The notes beneath the pieces are model-generated. The model saw only the letters and a program-made list of their open reading frames with translations. It did not search any database and had not been told where the DNA came from. Of a stretch of DNA of 5,705 nt, positions 1 to 5,705 are shown one piece after another. The position numbers and the translations under genes are program-made. The DNA comes from an uncultured Asticcacaulis sp. (lineage in GTDB: Bacteria > Pseudomonadota > Alphaproteobacteria > Caulobacterales > Caulobacteraceae). How positions within the stretch are numbered: the first letter of the stretch is position 1; the number at the start of each line of letters is the position of its first letter. The DNA lies in assembly GCA_946480125.1 (NCBI GenBank), contig CAMLIY010000200.1, positions 1-5,705 of the forward strand, read 5' to 3'.

Positions 1-134
<134 letters not shown>

Positions 135-139
135 AGTAC

Positions 140-160
140 GCAGGGTCGTAACGACCCTGC
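140..160. promoter_or_regulatory. Perfect inverted repeat / hairpin between kduI and kduD
   Basis: Nine bases (GCAGGGTCG, 140-148) are followed by a TAA loop (149-151) and the exact reverse complement CGACCCTGC (152-160). The arms are six-ninths or more G+C, so the RNA hairpin would be stable. It begins six bases after the kduI stop. A run of five T (170-174) follows, but nine bases beyond the stem, so it is not a standard intrinsic terminator. The centre, TCGTAACGA (146-154), matches a TNGT-N-ACNA pattern like the operators of FadR-type GntR regulators. It may therefore be an operator, an mRNA-processing or stabilising hairpin between the two genes, or a weak attenuator. The structure is seen directly; the role is inference. 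Confidence 0.55.
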
Positions 161-192
161 ACCCATATGTTTTTCAGTGGATATAACACCTT

Positions 193-948
193 ATGAGCAA
201 ACTTTTCGATCTGACCGGCAAGGTCGCCATCGTCACCGGCGGCAATAAGGGTCTGGGCCAAGGCATTGCCCTCGCCCTGGCCGAGGCCGGCGCTGATATC
301 GCCATTGTCTCCACGCGGACTGAAACGGAGACGGTCGAAGCGGTCAAGGCGCTCGGCCGCAAGGCGGTCCATATCGCCGCCGACCTGACCTCGATCGAAC
401 CCATCGACCGCATTGTCTCTACGACATTAGCCGAGCTTGGGGGCTTGCATATCCTCGTCAATAATGCCGGCATGATCCGCCGCGCCGACAGTGTTGATTT
501 CACTGAGGCCGACTGGGACGCGGTGATCGATCTCAACCTCAAGAGCGCCTTCTTCCTGGCGCAAGCCTGCGGCCGTCATATGATCGCACAAGGCTCGGGC
601 AAGATCATCAATATCGCCTCGATGCTGTCGTTCCAGGGCGGTATCCGCGTGCCGTCCTACACCGCCTCGAAATCGGGCATTGCCGGCATCACCAAGCTGC
701 TGGCCAATGAGTGGGCGTCGAAGGGCGTTAATGTCAACGCCATCGCACCGGGCTATATGGCCACCGACAATACCGCCGCCCTTCAGGCCGATGAAGCGCG
801 CAACAAATCCATCCTGGAGCGTATTCCCGCCGGCCGCTGGGGCCACCCGTCCGACATGGCCGGCGCCGCCGTCTTCCTCGCCTCCGGCGCCTCGGATTAC
901 GTCAATGGCATCACCCTCCCCGTCGATGGCGGCTGGCTGGCGCGCTGA
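193..948 (+). CDS. kduD: KduD, 2-dehydro-3-deoxy-D-gluconate 5-dehydrogenase (SDR family)
   Basis: This complete 251-residue classical short-chain dehydrogenase closely resembles E. coli KduD (EC 1.1.1.127), which interconverts 3-deoxy-D-glycero-2,5-hexodiulosonate and 2-keto-3-deoxygluconate (KDG) with NAD(H). The Rossmann cofactor motif TGGNKGLG is at residues 15-22 and NNAG at 90-93. The catalytic tetrad is N115, S143, Y156 and K160 (YTASK). Strong KduD signatures include IINIASMLSFQGGIRVPSY, NVNAIAPGYMAT and the C-terminal DGGWLAR. The length is normal for the family and nothing is missing. The ATG at 193 gives the expected MSKLFDLTGKVAIVTGG start, but no good Shine-Dalgarno sequence precedes it; only a weak AGTGGA lies about 11 bases upstream. 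It follows kduI on the same strand, so the two consecutive steps of unsaturated-uronate catabolism are encoded together. Its stop lies one base from the stop of the convergent regulator gene. Confidence 0.95.
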   Translation: MSKLFDLTGKVAIVTGGNKGLGQGIALALAEAGADIAIVSTRTETETVEAVKALGRKAVHIAADLTSIEPIDRIVSTTLAELGGLHILVNNAGMIRRADSVDFTEADWDAVIDLNLKSAFFLAQACGRHMIAQGSGKIINIASMLSFQGGIRVPSYTASKSGIAGITKLLANEWASKGVNVNAIAPGYMATDNTAALQADEARNKSILERIPAGRWGHPSDMAGAAVFLASGASDYVNGITLPVDGGWLAR

Positions 949-949
949 C

Positions 950-1708
950 TCAGCGATCTTTCGACAGGGCTTTCATGCGCGTCGCCACGGCCATGCGGCG
1001 TTCGCTACTGGCCTTGCGGGCATTCTCGACGGCTACAATCTCGGTGGCGCGCAGCAGATGCTCGATCACCCGGTCCATATGCTCGTGCATGGCCTGGCGC
1101 GCGGCTGCGACTGACCGGTTTTTCAACGCGGTCAGGATATCGGTATGTTCGGAAATACGATCCTTCATGCCGAGGCCGGCGGCGCGCGCCAGCACATTGC
1201 GCGCCAACGGTGAATGATAACGCCAGTCCCACAGATTCTCGACGCAGGTGGTCAGGGCGCCATTGCCGGTGCTCTGGGCGATCAGGATATGGAATTCACG
1301 GTCCGCCTTTTCGGCCTTGACCGGATCGGCGTCCCCCATCTGCTGCACCAGGGCTTCCAGTTCGGCGATCTGCTCCTCGCTGATCAGAGTGGCGGCCAGG
1401 GCCGCCACTTCGGCCTCCAGCAGCCGGCGCGCCTCGATCAGTTCAAAGGCGCCGATCTCGGAATCGGTAAAAGCCGGTGTACGCTGCTTTTTGTTAGATA
1501 CCGTGATGCCGAGGCCGTGCTTGGCTTCGATCAGCCCCAGGATTTCAAGCGCAATCATCGCCTCGCGCAAGCTTGGCCGGCTTACGCCATATTGCAACGC
1601 CAGCTCACGCTCGGTCGGCAGACGATCCCCCGGCTTGTATCGTCCCGATTCGATTTCGGCGGCGATGGAATCGGCGATCTTGCGATAAAGCTTTCTGGAA
1701 TCTGACAT
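950..1708 (-). CDS. GntR-family transcriptional regulator, FadR subfamily (FCD domain)
   Basis: This complete 252-residue cytoplasmic DNA-binding regulator has an N-terminal winged helix-turn-helix (about residues 8-70) with the GntR signature: KPGDRLPTERELA, then GVSRPSLREAMIALEILGLI and the wing KHGLG. The C-terminal all-helical FCD ligand domain (about 88-220) carries the family's metal-site pattern: D136 and H140 (DREFH), H188 (SEHTDIL) and H210 (MHEHM). The start at 1708 is fixed by an in-frame stop a short way upstream and by the typical MSDSRKLYRKIADSI opening; no clear Shine-Dalgarno sequence precedes it. FadR-type regulators beside uronate genes often respond to sugar acids or uronates, so control of kduI-kduD, the enzyme gene and perhaps the receptor, with release by a pathway intermediate such as KDG, is a reasonable inference. 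The ligand cannot be read from the sequence. The last roughly 30 residues form a basic tail. The gene lies downstream of the GH35 gene on the same strand with an 89-bp gap. Confidence 0.9.
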   Translation of the reverse strand: MSDSRKLYRKIADSIAAEIESGRYKPGDRLPTERELALQYGVSRPSLREAMIALEILGLIEAKHGLGITVSNKKQRTPAFTDSEIGAFELIEARRLLEAEVAALAATLISEEQIAELEALVQQMGDADPVKAEKADREFHILIAQSTGNGALTTCVENLWDWRYHSPLARNVLARAAGLGMKDRISEHTDILTALKNRSVAAARQAMHEHMDRVIEHLLRATEIVAVENARKASSERRMAVATRMKALSKDR

Positions 1709-1737
1709 CTGTACGAAAAATAAGGGAGGACTGCGGA

Positions 1738-1755
1738 ATCATATGATCGTTACCA
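1738..1755. promoter_or_regulatory. Candidate operator upstream of the regulator gene
   Basis: Two overlapping elements sit here. ATCATATGAT (1738-1747) is a perfect 10-base palindrome covering the possible -10 box. TCGTTACCA (1747-1755) fits TNGT-N-ACNA and shares the core CGTTAC with the centre of the kduI-kduD palindrome (146-154, read on the minus strand). FadR-subfamily repressors commonly bind TNGT...ACNA sites and commonly repress their own genes, so this is a plausible autoregulatory operator. The usual FadR-type spacer is two or three bases rather than one, which weakens the case. Confidence 0.35.
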
Positions 1756-1768
1756 TGTCCGCGCTCAA
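1738..1768 (-). promoter_or_regulatory. Possible promoter of the GntR/FadR regulator gene
   Basis: On the minus strand, TTGAGC (1768-1763) could serve as a -35 box and TATGAT (1743-1738) as a -10 box, with one mismatch to TATAAT. The spacer is 19 bases, which is longer than ideal. The -10 lies about 30 bases before the regulator ATG. The gap of 89 bp after the GH35 stop leaves room for an independent promoter. It is a sequence match only; the regulator could instead be read through from the GH35 gene. Confidence 0.3.
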
Positions 1769-1797
1769 TGAGAAAGAGCACCGTGCGCTTAGGCCGC

Positions 1798-3429
1798 CTA
1801 TCGGAATTTGTACAGCGTCAACTGCTGAATGCCAAACCCGTCCGCATTAAGTTTCAGGTGACGCCCCTGGTGACTTTCATCGCCATTGAGCCAGCGGCCG
1901 GGCCGCCATACGCCATCCACATAACGGCCTTCGATAATCTGCTCAATGCCAATCCTCATCTTCTCTGGCGCCGCATCTTCAAAGGTGACGACCACGCCCT
2001 TTCCGGCCACGATGAACCTGTTGTCCCCGGTCTGGATGATCAGGCCGCCATTGGATCCGATGTCCTGCTTGTCCTTCGGCGTCCACGGATCAACAAAGCT
2101 GACCGTAAATTTGTAACCGCCGAGCGTGAAGGTCTGCGGCGTTTCATCGACCACGCCATCGAAGGAGACGCGCGGCCGGAATCCGCACATCTTGCCCGTG
2201 CCCTGCGCCGCCAGGATCTGCGGCGTCAGTTGCTTCAGCACGTCATAGGCGCCCGCTAAGTTGCCGCTGTTTTCCGGTTTGATATTGTCGATTGAAAACG
2301 GTGAAAAGCTGATCGAATCGAGCTGGCCTATGACGTAAAAAGCATTGGCACCGGCCTCCGGCTTGCCCGCCTGATTGGCTTCCGGAATGAAGAAGGGATT
2401 ATCGGGGCGTTTGAACTTATCGGCCCATTCCATGAAATTCGGAAAATACATATCGATCGCCAGGATATCAATGTCAGGTGCGCCAGGTTTCCAGATGTCG
2501 AACAGGTGCGGCAGAGGCCCGGCGCTCGGATACTGCCCCGGCGCCTTGCCGGGCCGGATCAGGGCGGCATTGACATACATCGGCAACGGGTACTGCGCCT
2601 TGCCGGCTCTTGCCAGGCCATTGGCGAAGGCGGCGAAATACCACGCCTGAAAGACCTCCTGCGCCTGGATGGACTCACCGAAAACCTCGCCCCACGTGCC
2701 GCTGTCCTTGAGACCGCTCGCTTGCCATAAGGTCCGTACATATGGATCGAGCGTGGCCTGATGCGCTTTCAGATAAGCGATCAGTTCGGCCGGCACCGGC
2801 CCGTTCCAGGCGGCCTGCGCCTGCGGGCTATAGTCACGCACCACCGGCAACATGCCGATCTCGTTTTCGACCTGGACCATGACCACGGTATGGGCTGTAT
2901 CCACCTGCTTCAGGTGCGCCATCACGGCCGAAAAGGCGCGGGCGTCGGCGGCCAGGGTGTCGGGATCGAACGGTGACAGGATATCCTGCGGCTGTCCCTT
3001 GTCATCCTGGGCCTTCGCATAGGTGGTATAATCGCGCTTTACCCAGGCCGGCACGTAGGTGGACATCGAATTCTTCCACACGCCAAACCACAGCAGCACC
3101 AGCTTGACGTCGTTCTGCCGGGCCTGTTTGATCAGGCCGTCGAGCACGGTGAAATCATATGTGCCTTGTTGTGGTTCGATCTGGTCCCACTCCACCGGCG
3201 CAATCACTGTGTTGAGCCCGACGGATGTCAGGGTCGGCCATTTGGTATTGAGATAATCGAGACTGGACGCTGTTGAATTGGCCAGTTCACCGCCCAGGAT
3301 CAAAAACGGCTTGCCGTCCACGACCAGTTGTTTCGTCGCGCCATGCGCTTGCAAGTGCGGAATTTCGGCAAGAGCATGAACCGGCACGCACCACAGGAGC
3401 ACCAGGGATAACAGGGCGGCAAGGCGCAT
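1798..3429 (-). CDS. Secreted GH35-type beta-galactosidase with C-terminal DUF5597 domain
   Basis: The protein has 543 residues from the ATG at 3429, which is preceded by GGAG (3440-3437) seven bases upstream. An in-frame ATG at 3474 would add 15 hydrophobic residues ahead of the signal sequence and has no comparable ribosome site. The signal peptide is about residues 1-21, with an A-L-A cleavage motif before EIP. The (beta/alpha)8 catalytic domain spans about 25-370. VQVENEIG holds the clan GH-A Asn-Glu pair (N189, E190), the expected acid/base; FFIPEAN places E350 as the likely nucleophile. The WDQIEPQQGTYDF motif (81-93) is typical of GH35. The C-terminal part (about 385-540) resembles DUF5597. 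Characterised relatives remove terminal beta-galactose, in some cases from xyloglucan side chains. Here the enzyme probably acts in the periplasm on oligosaccharides brought in by the adjacent TonB-dependent receptor. Galactose on xyloglucan and on pectic galactan are both possible substrates; the uronate genes favour a pectic context. Confidence 0.87.
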   Translation of the reverse strand: MRLAALLSLVLLWCVPVHALAEIPHLQAHGATKQLVVDGKPFLILGGELANSTASSLDYLNTKWPTLTSVGLNTVIAPVEWDQIEPQQGTYDFTVLDGLIKQARQNDVKLVLLWFGVWKNSMSTYVPAWVKRDYTTYAKAQDDKGQPQDILSPFDPDTLAADARAFSAVMAHLKQVDTAHTVVMVQVENEIGMLPVVRDYSPQAQAAWNGPVPAELIAYLKAHQATLDPYVRTLWQASGLKDSGTWGEVFGESIQAQEVFQAWYFAAFANGLARAGKAQYPLPMYVNAALIRPGKAPGQYPSAGPLPHLFDIWKPGAPDIDILAIDMYFPNFMEWADKFKRPDNPFFIPEANQAGKPEAGANAFYVIGQLDSISFSPFSIDNIKPENSGNLAGAYDVLKQLTPQILAAQGTGKMCGFRPRVSFDGVVDETPQTFTLGGYKFTVSFVDPWTPKDKQDIGSNGGLIIQTGDNRFIVAGKGVVVTFEDAAPEKMRIGIEQIIEGRYVDGVWRPGRWLNGDESHQGRHLKLNADGFGIQQLTLYKFR

Positions 3430-3436
3430 AACGACA

Positions 3437-3440
3437 CTCC
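3437..3440 (-). promoter_or_regulatory. Ribosome binding site deciding the GH35 start
   Basis: On the minus strand GGAG is followed by seven bases (TGTCGTT) and then the ATG at 3429. This places the start exactly before the classical signal peptide MRLAALLSLVLLW and argues against the longer reading frame starting at 3474. Confidence 0.7.
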
Positions 3441-3466
3441 ATAAAAGCACCGGCCACAAAAGCGCC
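3439..3466. repeat. Short imperfect tandem repeat in the GH35 leader
   Basis: Two 13-base units, CCATAAAAGCACC (3439-3451) and CCACAAAAGCGCC (3454-3466), match at 11 of 13 positions with a 15-base period. They lie immediately upstream of, and partly overlap, the GH35 ribosome binding site. This may be a chance or slippage duplication, or a tandem protein-binding site. Confidence 0.4.
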
Positions 3467-3501
3467 GCCCCCAAAGACCGACGACCACAGGCCGGAAAGT
3501 G

Positions 3502-3534
3502 AAAAAAAGGCGGTCGCCTCTATGGAGCGCCGCC
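3502..3534 (-). terminator. Intrinsic (rho-independent) terminator after the TonB-dependent receptor gene
   Basis: Read on the minus strand, GGCGG (3534-3530) pairs with CCGCC (3513-3509). Inside it CG and CTC pair with GAG and CG around a CATA loop, with two single-base bulges, giving about ten base pairs. Seven T follow directly (3508-3502). This is a textbook terminator placed 79-111 bases after the receptor stop and about 72 bases before the GH35 start. It should reduce or separate transcription of the GH35 gene from the receptor gene. Confidence 0.75.
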
Positions 3535-3545
3535 CAAAGGTGTAA

Positions 3546-3599
3546 CGCAAAACGCTTGCGCCCGGGAGAAGAAGATAGCGGCGACGCTGGAGACGCCGC
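3546..3599 (-). other. Additional hairpins in the 3' untranslated region of the receptor gene
   Basis: Two smaller inverted repeats lie between the receptor stop and the terminator: GCGGCG (3578-3583) with CGCCGC (3594-3599) around a 10-base loop, and CGCAA (3546-3550) with TTGCG (3556-3560) around a 5-base loop. Neither has a T run. Together with the terminator they would make a strongly folded mRNA 3' end, which may protect the receptor message. The pairing is visible; the role is inference. Confidence 0.4.
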
Positions 3600-3612
3600 C
3601 GCCGGTTACAAT

Positions 3613-5705
3613 TTAGTATTGGGCGCGCCAGCCGATATAGATGGTCGAGCCAGGGTTATTGTAGCTATAGGGCACGTTCTCCATGGTGTAGTAGTTACGG
3701 TAGCCCTGCTTGTCGAGATTGACCGCATCAAGCGTGATGCTCTGGTCGAGGCCGTACAGCTTGAATTTGTACGAGGCCGACAGATCGATCTGATGACGCT
3801 CGGCGCCATACCAGTCATAGGCTTCGCTGTTCGCCGAAGGCATCAGGCCGATCGTGGTGCGGCTGACATCCGCATAGGACAGGTGTACCGAGAACGGACC
3901 CTTCTCGTAGAAGGCGGTCAGGTTGTAAGTATAATCGGGAATGCCCAGGGCCAGGCCGCGATTATTATAGGTGAAATGGGTATAGTTCAGGCTGTAGCCC
4001 AGGCCGTTGAGAACGAAATCAAGCGGCTGAACCCACATGAATTCGGCGCCGTCCAGCTTGAGCTTGTCGCTCGAATTAACCGGTTGCGAGAAGTTGATCG
4101 GCAGGGCGTTGACCAGGCTGGGATCAGCTAAAAGAGCGGCTGTGCTCGTACCCAGTTGGGTGGCGATCGCCGTTTGTTGCTGGCTGCCGAGCCCGTCATA
4201 GGTGACACCGAAATTATCCACCAGATACTGGAAATTGGTTACGCTGGGCACCGAGGTGGTGAAATTGCGGATCGTCTTGGTGAAGAAGGTCAGGCCAACA
4301 TAGCCGATGCCACCGGTATAATATTCACCGCCAATATCGAAATTGTTGGAGTAGTAGGGTTGCAGAGCCGGGTTGCCGGCGCTGGCGTTTTGCCCGCCCG
4401 GATCGGAATAGTTGAGTTGCGACGTCATCTGCGACGGATTGGCGCGCGTCATGGTCTTCGACGCGGCGACACGCAGGTTCAGCTTATCCGTAACATTCGC
4501 CACGGCGTTGAACGACGGCAGGATGTCATGGTATTTGTGCTCGGTTGTGATGTAGACAATCTGACCGGCCACAGTGGATGGCGATGTCACGGTCTGGTCG
4601 GTATTTTGATAACGCAGGCCGAAGTTTGACTTCACCGGCACGCCGAACAGGGTGCTGGTGTTGAAAGCCATCGCGTAGGCGTTGGATATCTTTTCCTCGA
4701 TAAAGCCGGCGCCAGCACCATTATAGGTGTTGCCGGTCGAGATCGTGCCGTCGGCGTTCAGGTACGAGTCATAGTCGGTCGCCGCCTCGATCTTGCTGAA
4801 ATTCGGCACGATGAAGCTGGTGTAACCGGTGCCACTGACGCCATCCATGTAATGGGAGACAGTCATCGGCAACAGGTAACCGCCAAGCTGCGCATCGGGA
4901 ATCGCCGCCTTGAACGCATTTGAGTATGCGGTCGAATTGTCATGAATGTCGATACTGCGGACATAGCTGTCGTAAGCCAGACCCCCGCGCAGGGTCCAGT
5001 TGTCATTCAGCACGAAGTTCAGATTGGTGTGGGCCGACTTGGAGTCCACATAACGCTTGTCACGTTGCAGCAGAATCTGAAAGGTGCGCCAGCCCAGATT
5101 CGGGTCGTTCAGATTGACATTGGGATTAATTGTCGGAATGTCAGTGCCGCCGGCATTGTTGTAGGTGACCGTGATATCGGTGGCGGTCGGCGTCAGGAAC
5201 TTCAGGAAGGTGACGTCGCGTTCATAGGTCGAGTGCGTATAGGCCAGCTCGGCATCCCAGGTCAGTTTATCATTGATCTTCCAGTTCATGCCGGCATTGA
5301 AACTGGCAATGCCGGTATCGTCCACATAGTGGTTCGATTCCGCAAGGAAGGCCGAATTGGCGAAGGTGCCCGAGGTCACGACATTGTTGGAATCAACCTG
5401 CATGTTGAGCGGGATCATGCCGTTGTTATAGCCGTCATTAGCGCCGGTCGAACGGACGGCCCACATCATGTCCGTGCGCAGCGCATCGCGCTCGGCCTTG
5501 CCGCCGAAGATATCGAGCGTGAAGCGAAGATCATCGTTCGGCCGGTATTCCATCGAGATGACGCCGATATTCTGCTTCGAATCACCATCCAGCAGATAGT
5601 TGCGGCCCAGGCGCGGCAGCATGGCGCCCTTGAGCTGGTCCTCCGTCAGACCGCGATAGAGCGCCAGCAGATCCGCTTCGCTGAGAACGGTGCCGGGCGT
5701 CAGGC
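3613..5705 (-). CDS. TonB-dependent receptor, Xanthomonas/Caulobacter type (C-terminal 696 residues, partial)
   Basis: The frame is open through the right edge (first full codon at 5703) and stops with TAA at 3615-3613, so the internal ATG at 5622 is not the start. The visible part is almost entirely the outer-membrane beta-barrel: repeated amphipathic strands rich in aromatic residues and Asn/Gly/Thr loops, no cysteine, and a C-terminal aromatic residue (WRAQY) as expected for barrel assembly. The TonB box, signal peptide and plug domain must lie outside the window. The segment ILPSFNAVANV, then LRVAASKTMTRANPSQM and GNPALQPYYSNNFDIGGEY (roughly 4310-4530), matches the conserved late-barrel motif of the large family typified by TIGR01782. 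Such receptors use TonB-ExbBD energy to import ligands, often plant oligosaccharides in this group. Location next to a GH35 enzyme and uronate-catabolic genes suggests an oligosaccharide ligand, but the ligand cannot be read from the sequence. Confidence 0.9.
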   Translation of the reverse strand, partial: LTPGTVLSEADLLALYRGLTEDQLKGAMLPRLGRNYLLDGDSKQNIGVISMEYRPNDDLRFTLDIFGGKAERDALRTDMMWAVRSTGANDGYNNGMIPLNMQVDSNNVVTSGTFANSAFLAESNHYVDDTGIASFNAGMNWKINDKLTWDAELAYTHSTYERDVTFLKFLTPTATDITVTYNNAGGTDIPTINPNVNLNDPNLGWRTFQILLQRDKRYVDSKSAHTNLNFVLNDNWTLRGGLAYDSYVRSIDIHDNSTAYSNAFKAAIPDAQLGGYLLPMTVSHYMDGVSGTGYTSFIVPNFSKIEAATDYDSYLNADGTISTGNTYNGAGAGFIEEKISNAYAMAFNTSTLFGVPVKSNFGLRYQNTDQTVTSPSTVAGQIVYITTEHKYHDILPSFNAVANVTDKLNLRVAASKTMTRANPSQMTSQLNYSDPGGQNASAGNPALQPYYSNNFDIGGEYYTGGIGYVGLTFFTKTIRNFTTSVPSVTNFQYLVDNFGVTYDGLGSQQQTAIATQLGTSTAALLADPSLVNALPINFSQPVNSSDKLKLDGAEFMWVQPLDFVLNGLGYSLNYTHFTYNNRGLALGIPDYTYNLTAFYEKGPFSVHLSYADVSRTTIGLMPSANSEAYDWYGAERHQIDLSASYKFKLYGLDQSITLDAVNLDKQGYRNYYTMENVPYSYNNPGSTIYIGWRAQY

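Noticed and set aside
182..187. TATAAC as a -10 box for kduD
   Set aside because: It lies only about six bases before the ATG, and no -35-like sequence is found at a suitable distance, so an internal kduD promoter is not supported.
1770..1789. Possible terminator after the GH35 stop on the minus strand (AGCGC...GGTGCT stem)
   Set aside because: The stem is only five pairs including a G-T pair, and the following CTTTCTC is not a proper T run.
1743..1850. Plus-strand 35-codon frame with ATG at 1743 preceded by AGGGAGG (1723-1729)
   Set aside because: The Shine-Dalgarno-like run is about 13 bases from the ATG, the frame overlaps the 3' end of the GH35 gene in antisense, and the peptide resembles nothing I recognise. 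The purine run is simply the complement of a pyrimidine tract in the regulator leader.
1768..2259. Plus-strand open frame of 163 codons opposite the GH35 gene
   Set aside because: It is the antisense of a confidently identified GH35/DUF5597 C-terminus and has no ribosome site or recognisable domain.
3499..4131. Long plus-strand open frame (210 codons) antisense to the TonB-dependent receptor
   Set aside because: Its translation is low-complexity and has no family features, its start lies inside the terminator region, and the opposite strand encodes a clear receptor barrel. Other open frames on the plus strand from 4156 to 5117 fail for the same reason.
5620..5622. ATG at 5622 as the start of the TonB-dependent receptor
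   Set aside because: The frame stays open to the window edge with coherent coding sequence, and a receptor starting here would lack its signal peptide and plug domain.

Overview
The window looks like part of a plant-polysaccharide (probably pectin) utilisation locus from an alphaproteobacterium. The best guess is Caulobacteraceae, for example an Asticcacaulis- or Caulobacter-like organism. The basis is a moderately high G+C content (by eye near 60%), a TonB-dependent receptor of the Xanthomonas/Caulobacter type, and a DUF5597-type GH35 enzyme, a family I associate with Xanthomonas, Cellvibrio and Caulobacter relatives. The genus is an inference.

Layout. Plus strand: the last 43 codons of kduI (1-134), a 58-bp gap holding a perfect hairpin/palindrome (140-160), then complete kduD (193-948). 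Minus strand, read from right to left: a TonB-dependent receptor whose N-terminus lies beyond the right edge (3613-5705), a structured 183-bp gap with a strong intrinsic terminator (3502-3534), a secreted GH35/DUF5597 beta-galactosidase-like enzyme (1798-3429), an 89-bp gap with a possible promoter/operator, and a GntR/FadR-family regulator (950-1708). The two transcription units converge: the stop codons of kduD and the regulator are separated by one base. No gene-free stretch exceeds 300 bases.

How the parts may work together. The receptor would bring oligosaccharides across the outer membrane, and the exported GH35 enzyme would remove terminal galactose in the periplasm. KduI and KduD would convert the unsaturated-uronate product 5-keto-4-deoxyuronate to 2-keto-3-deoxygluconate in the cytoplasm. 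The FadR-type regulator is the natural candidate to control the locus. In support, a nine-base site of the form TNGT-N-ACNA occurs both in the kduI-kduD gap and just upstream of the regulator gene. The gene families are well supported. The substrate, the regulator's ligand and the operator are inferences. I see no RNA gene, CRISPR array, insertion sequence or clearly undescribed system here; the most interesting material is regulatory sequence between genes.
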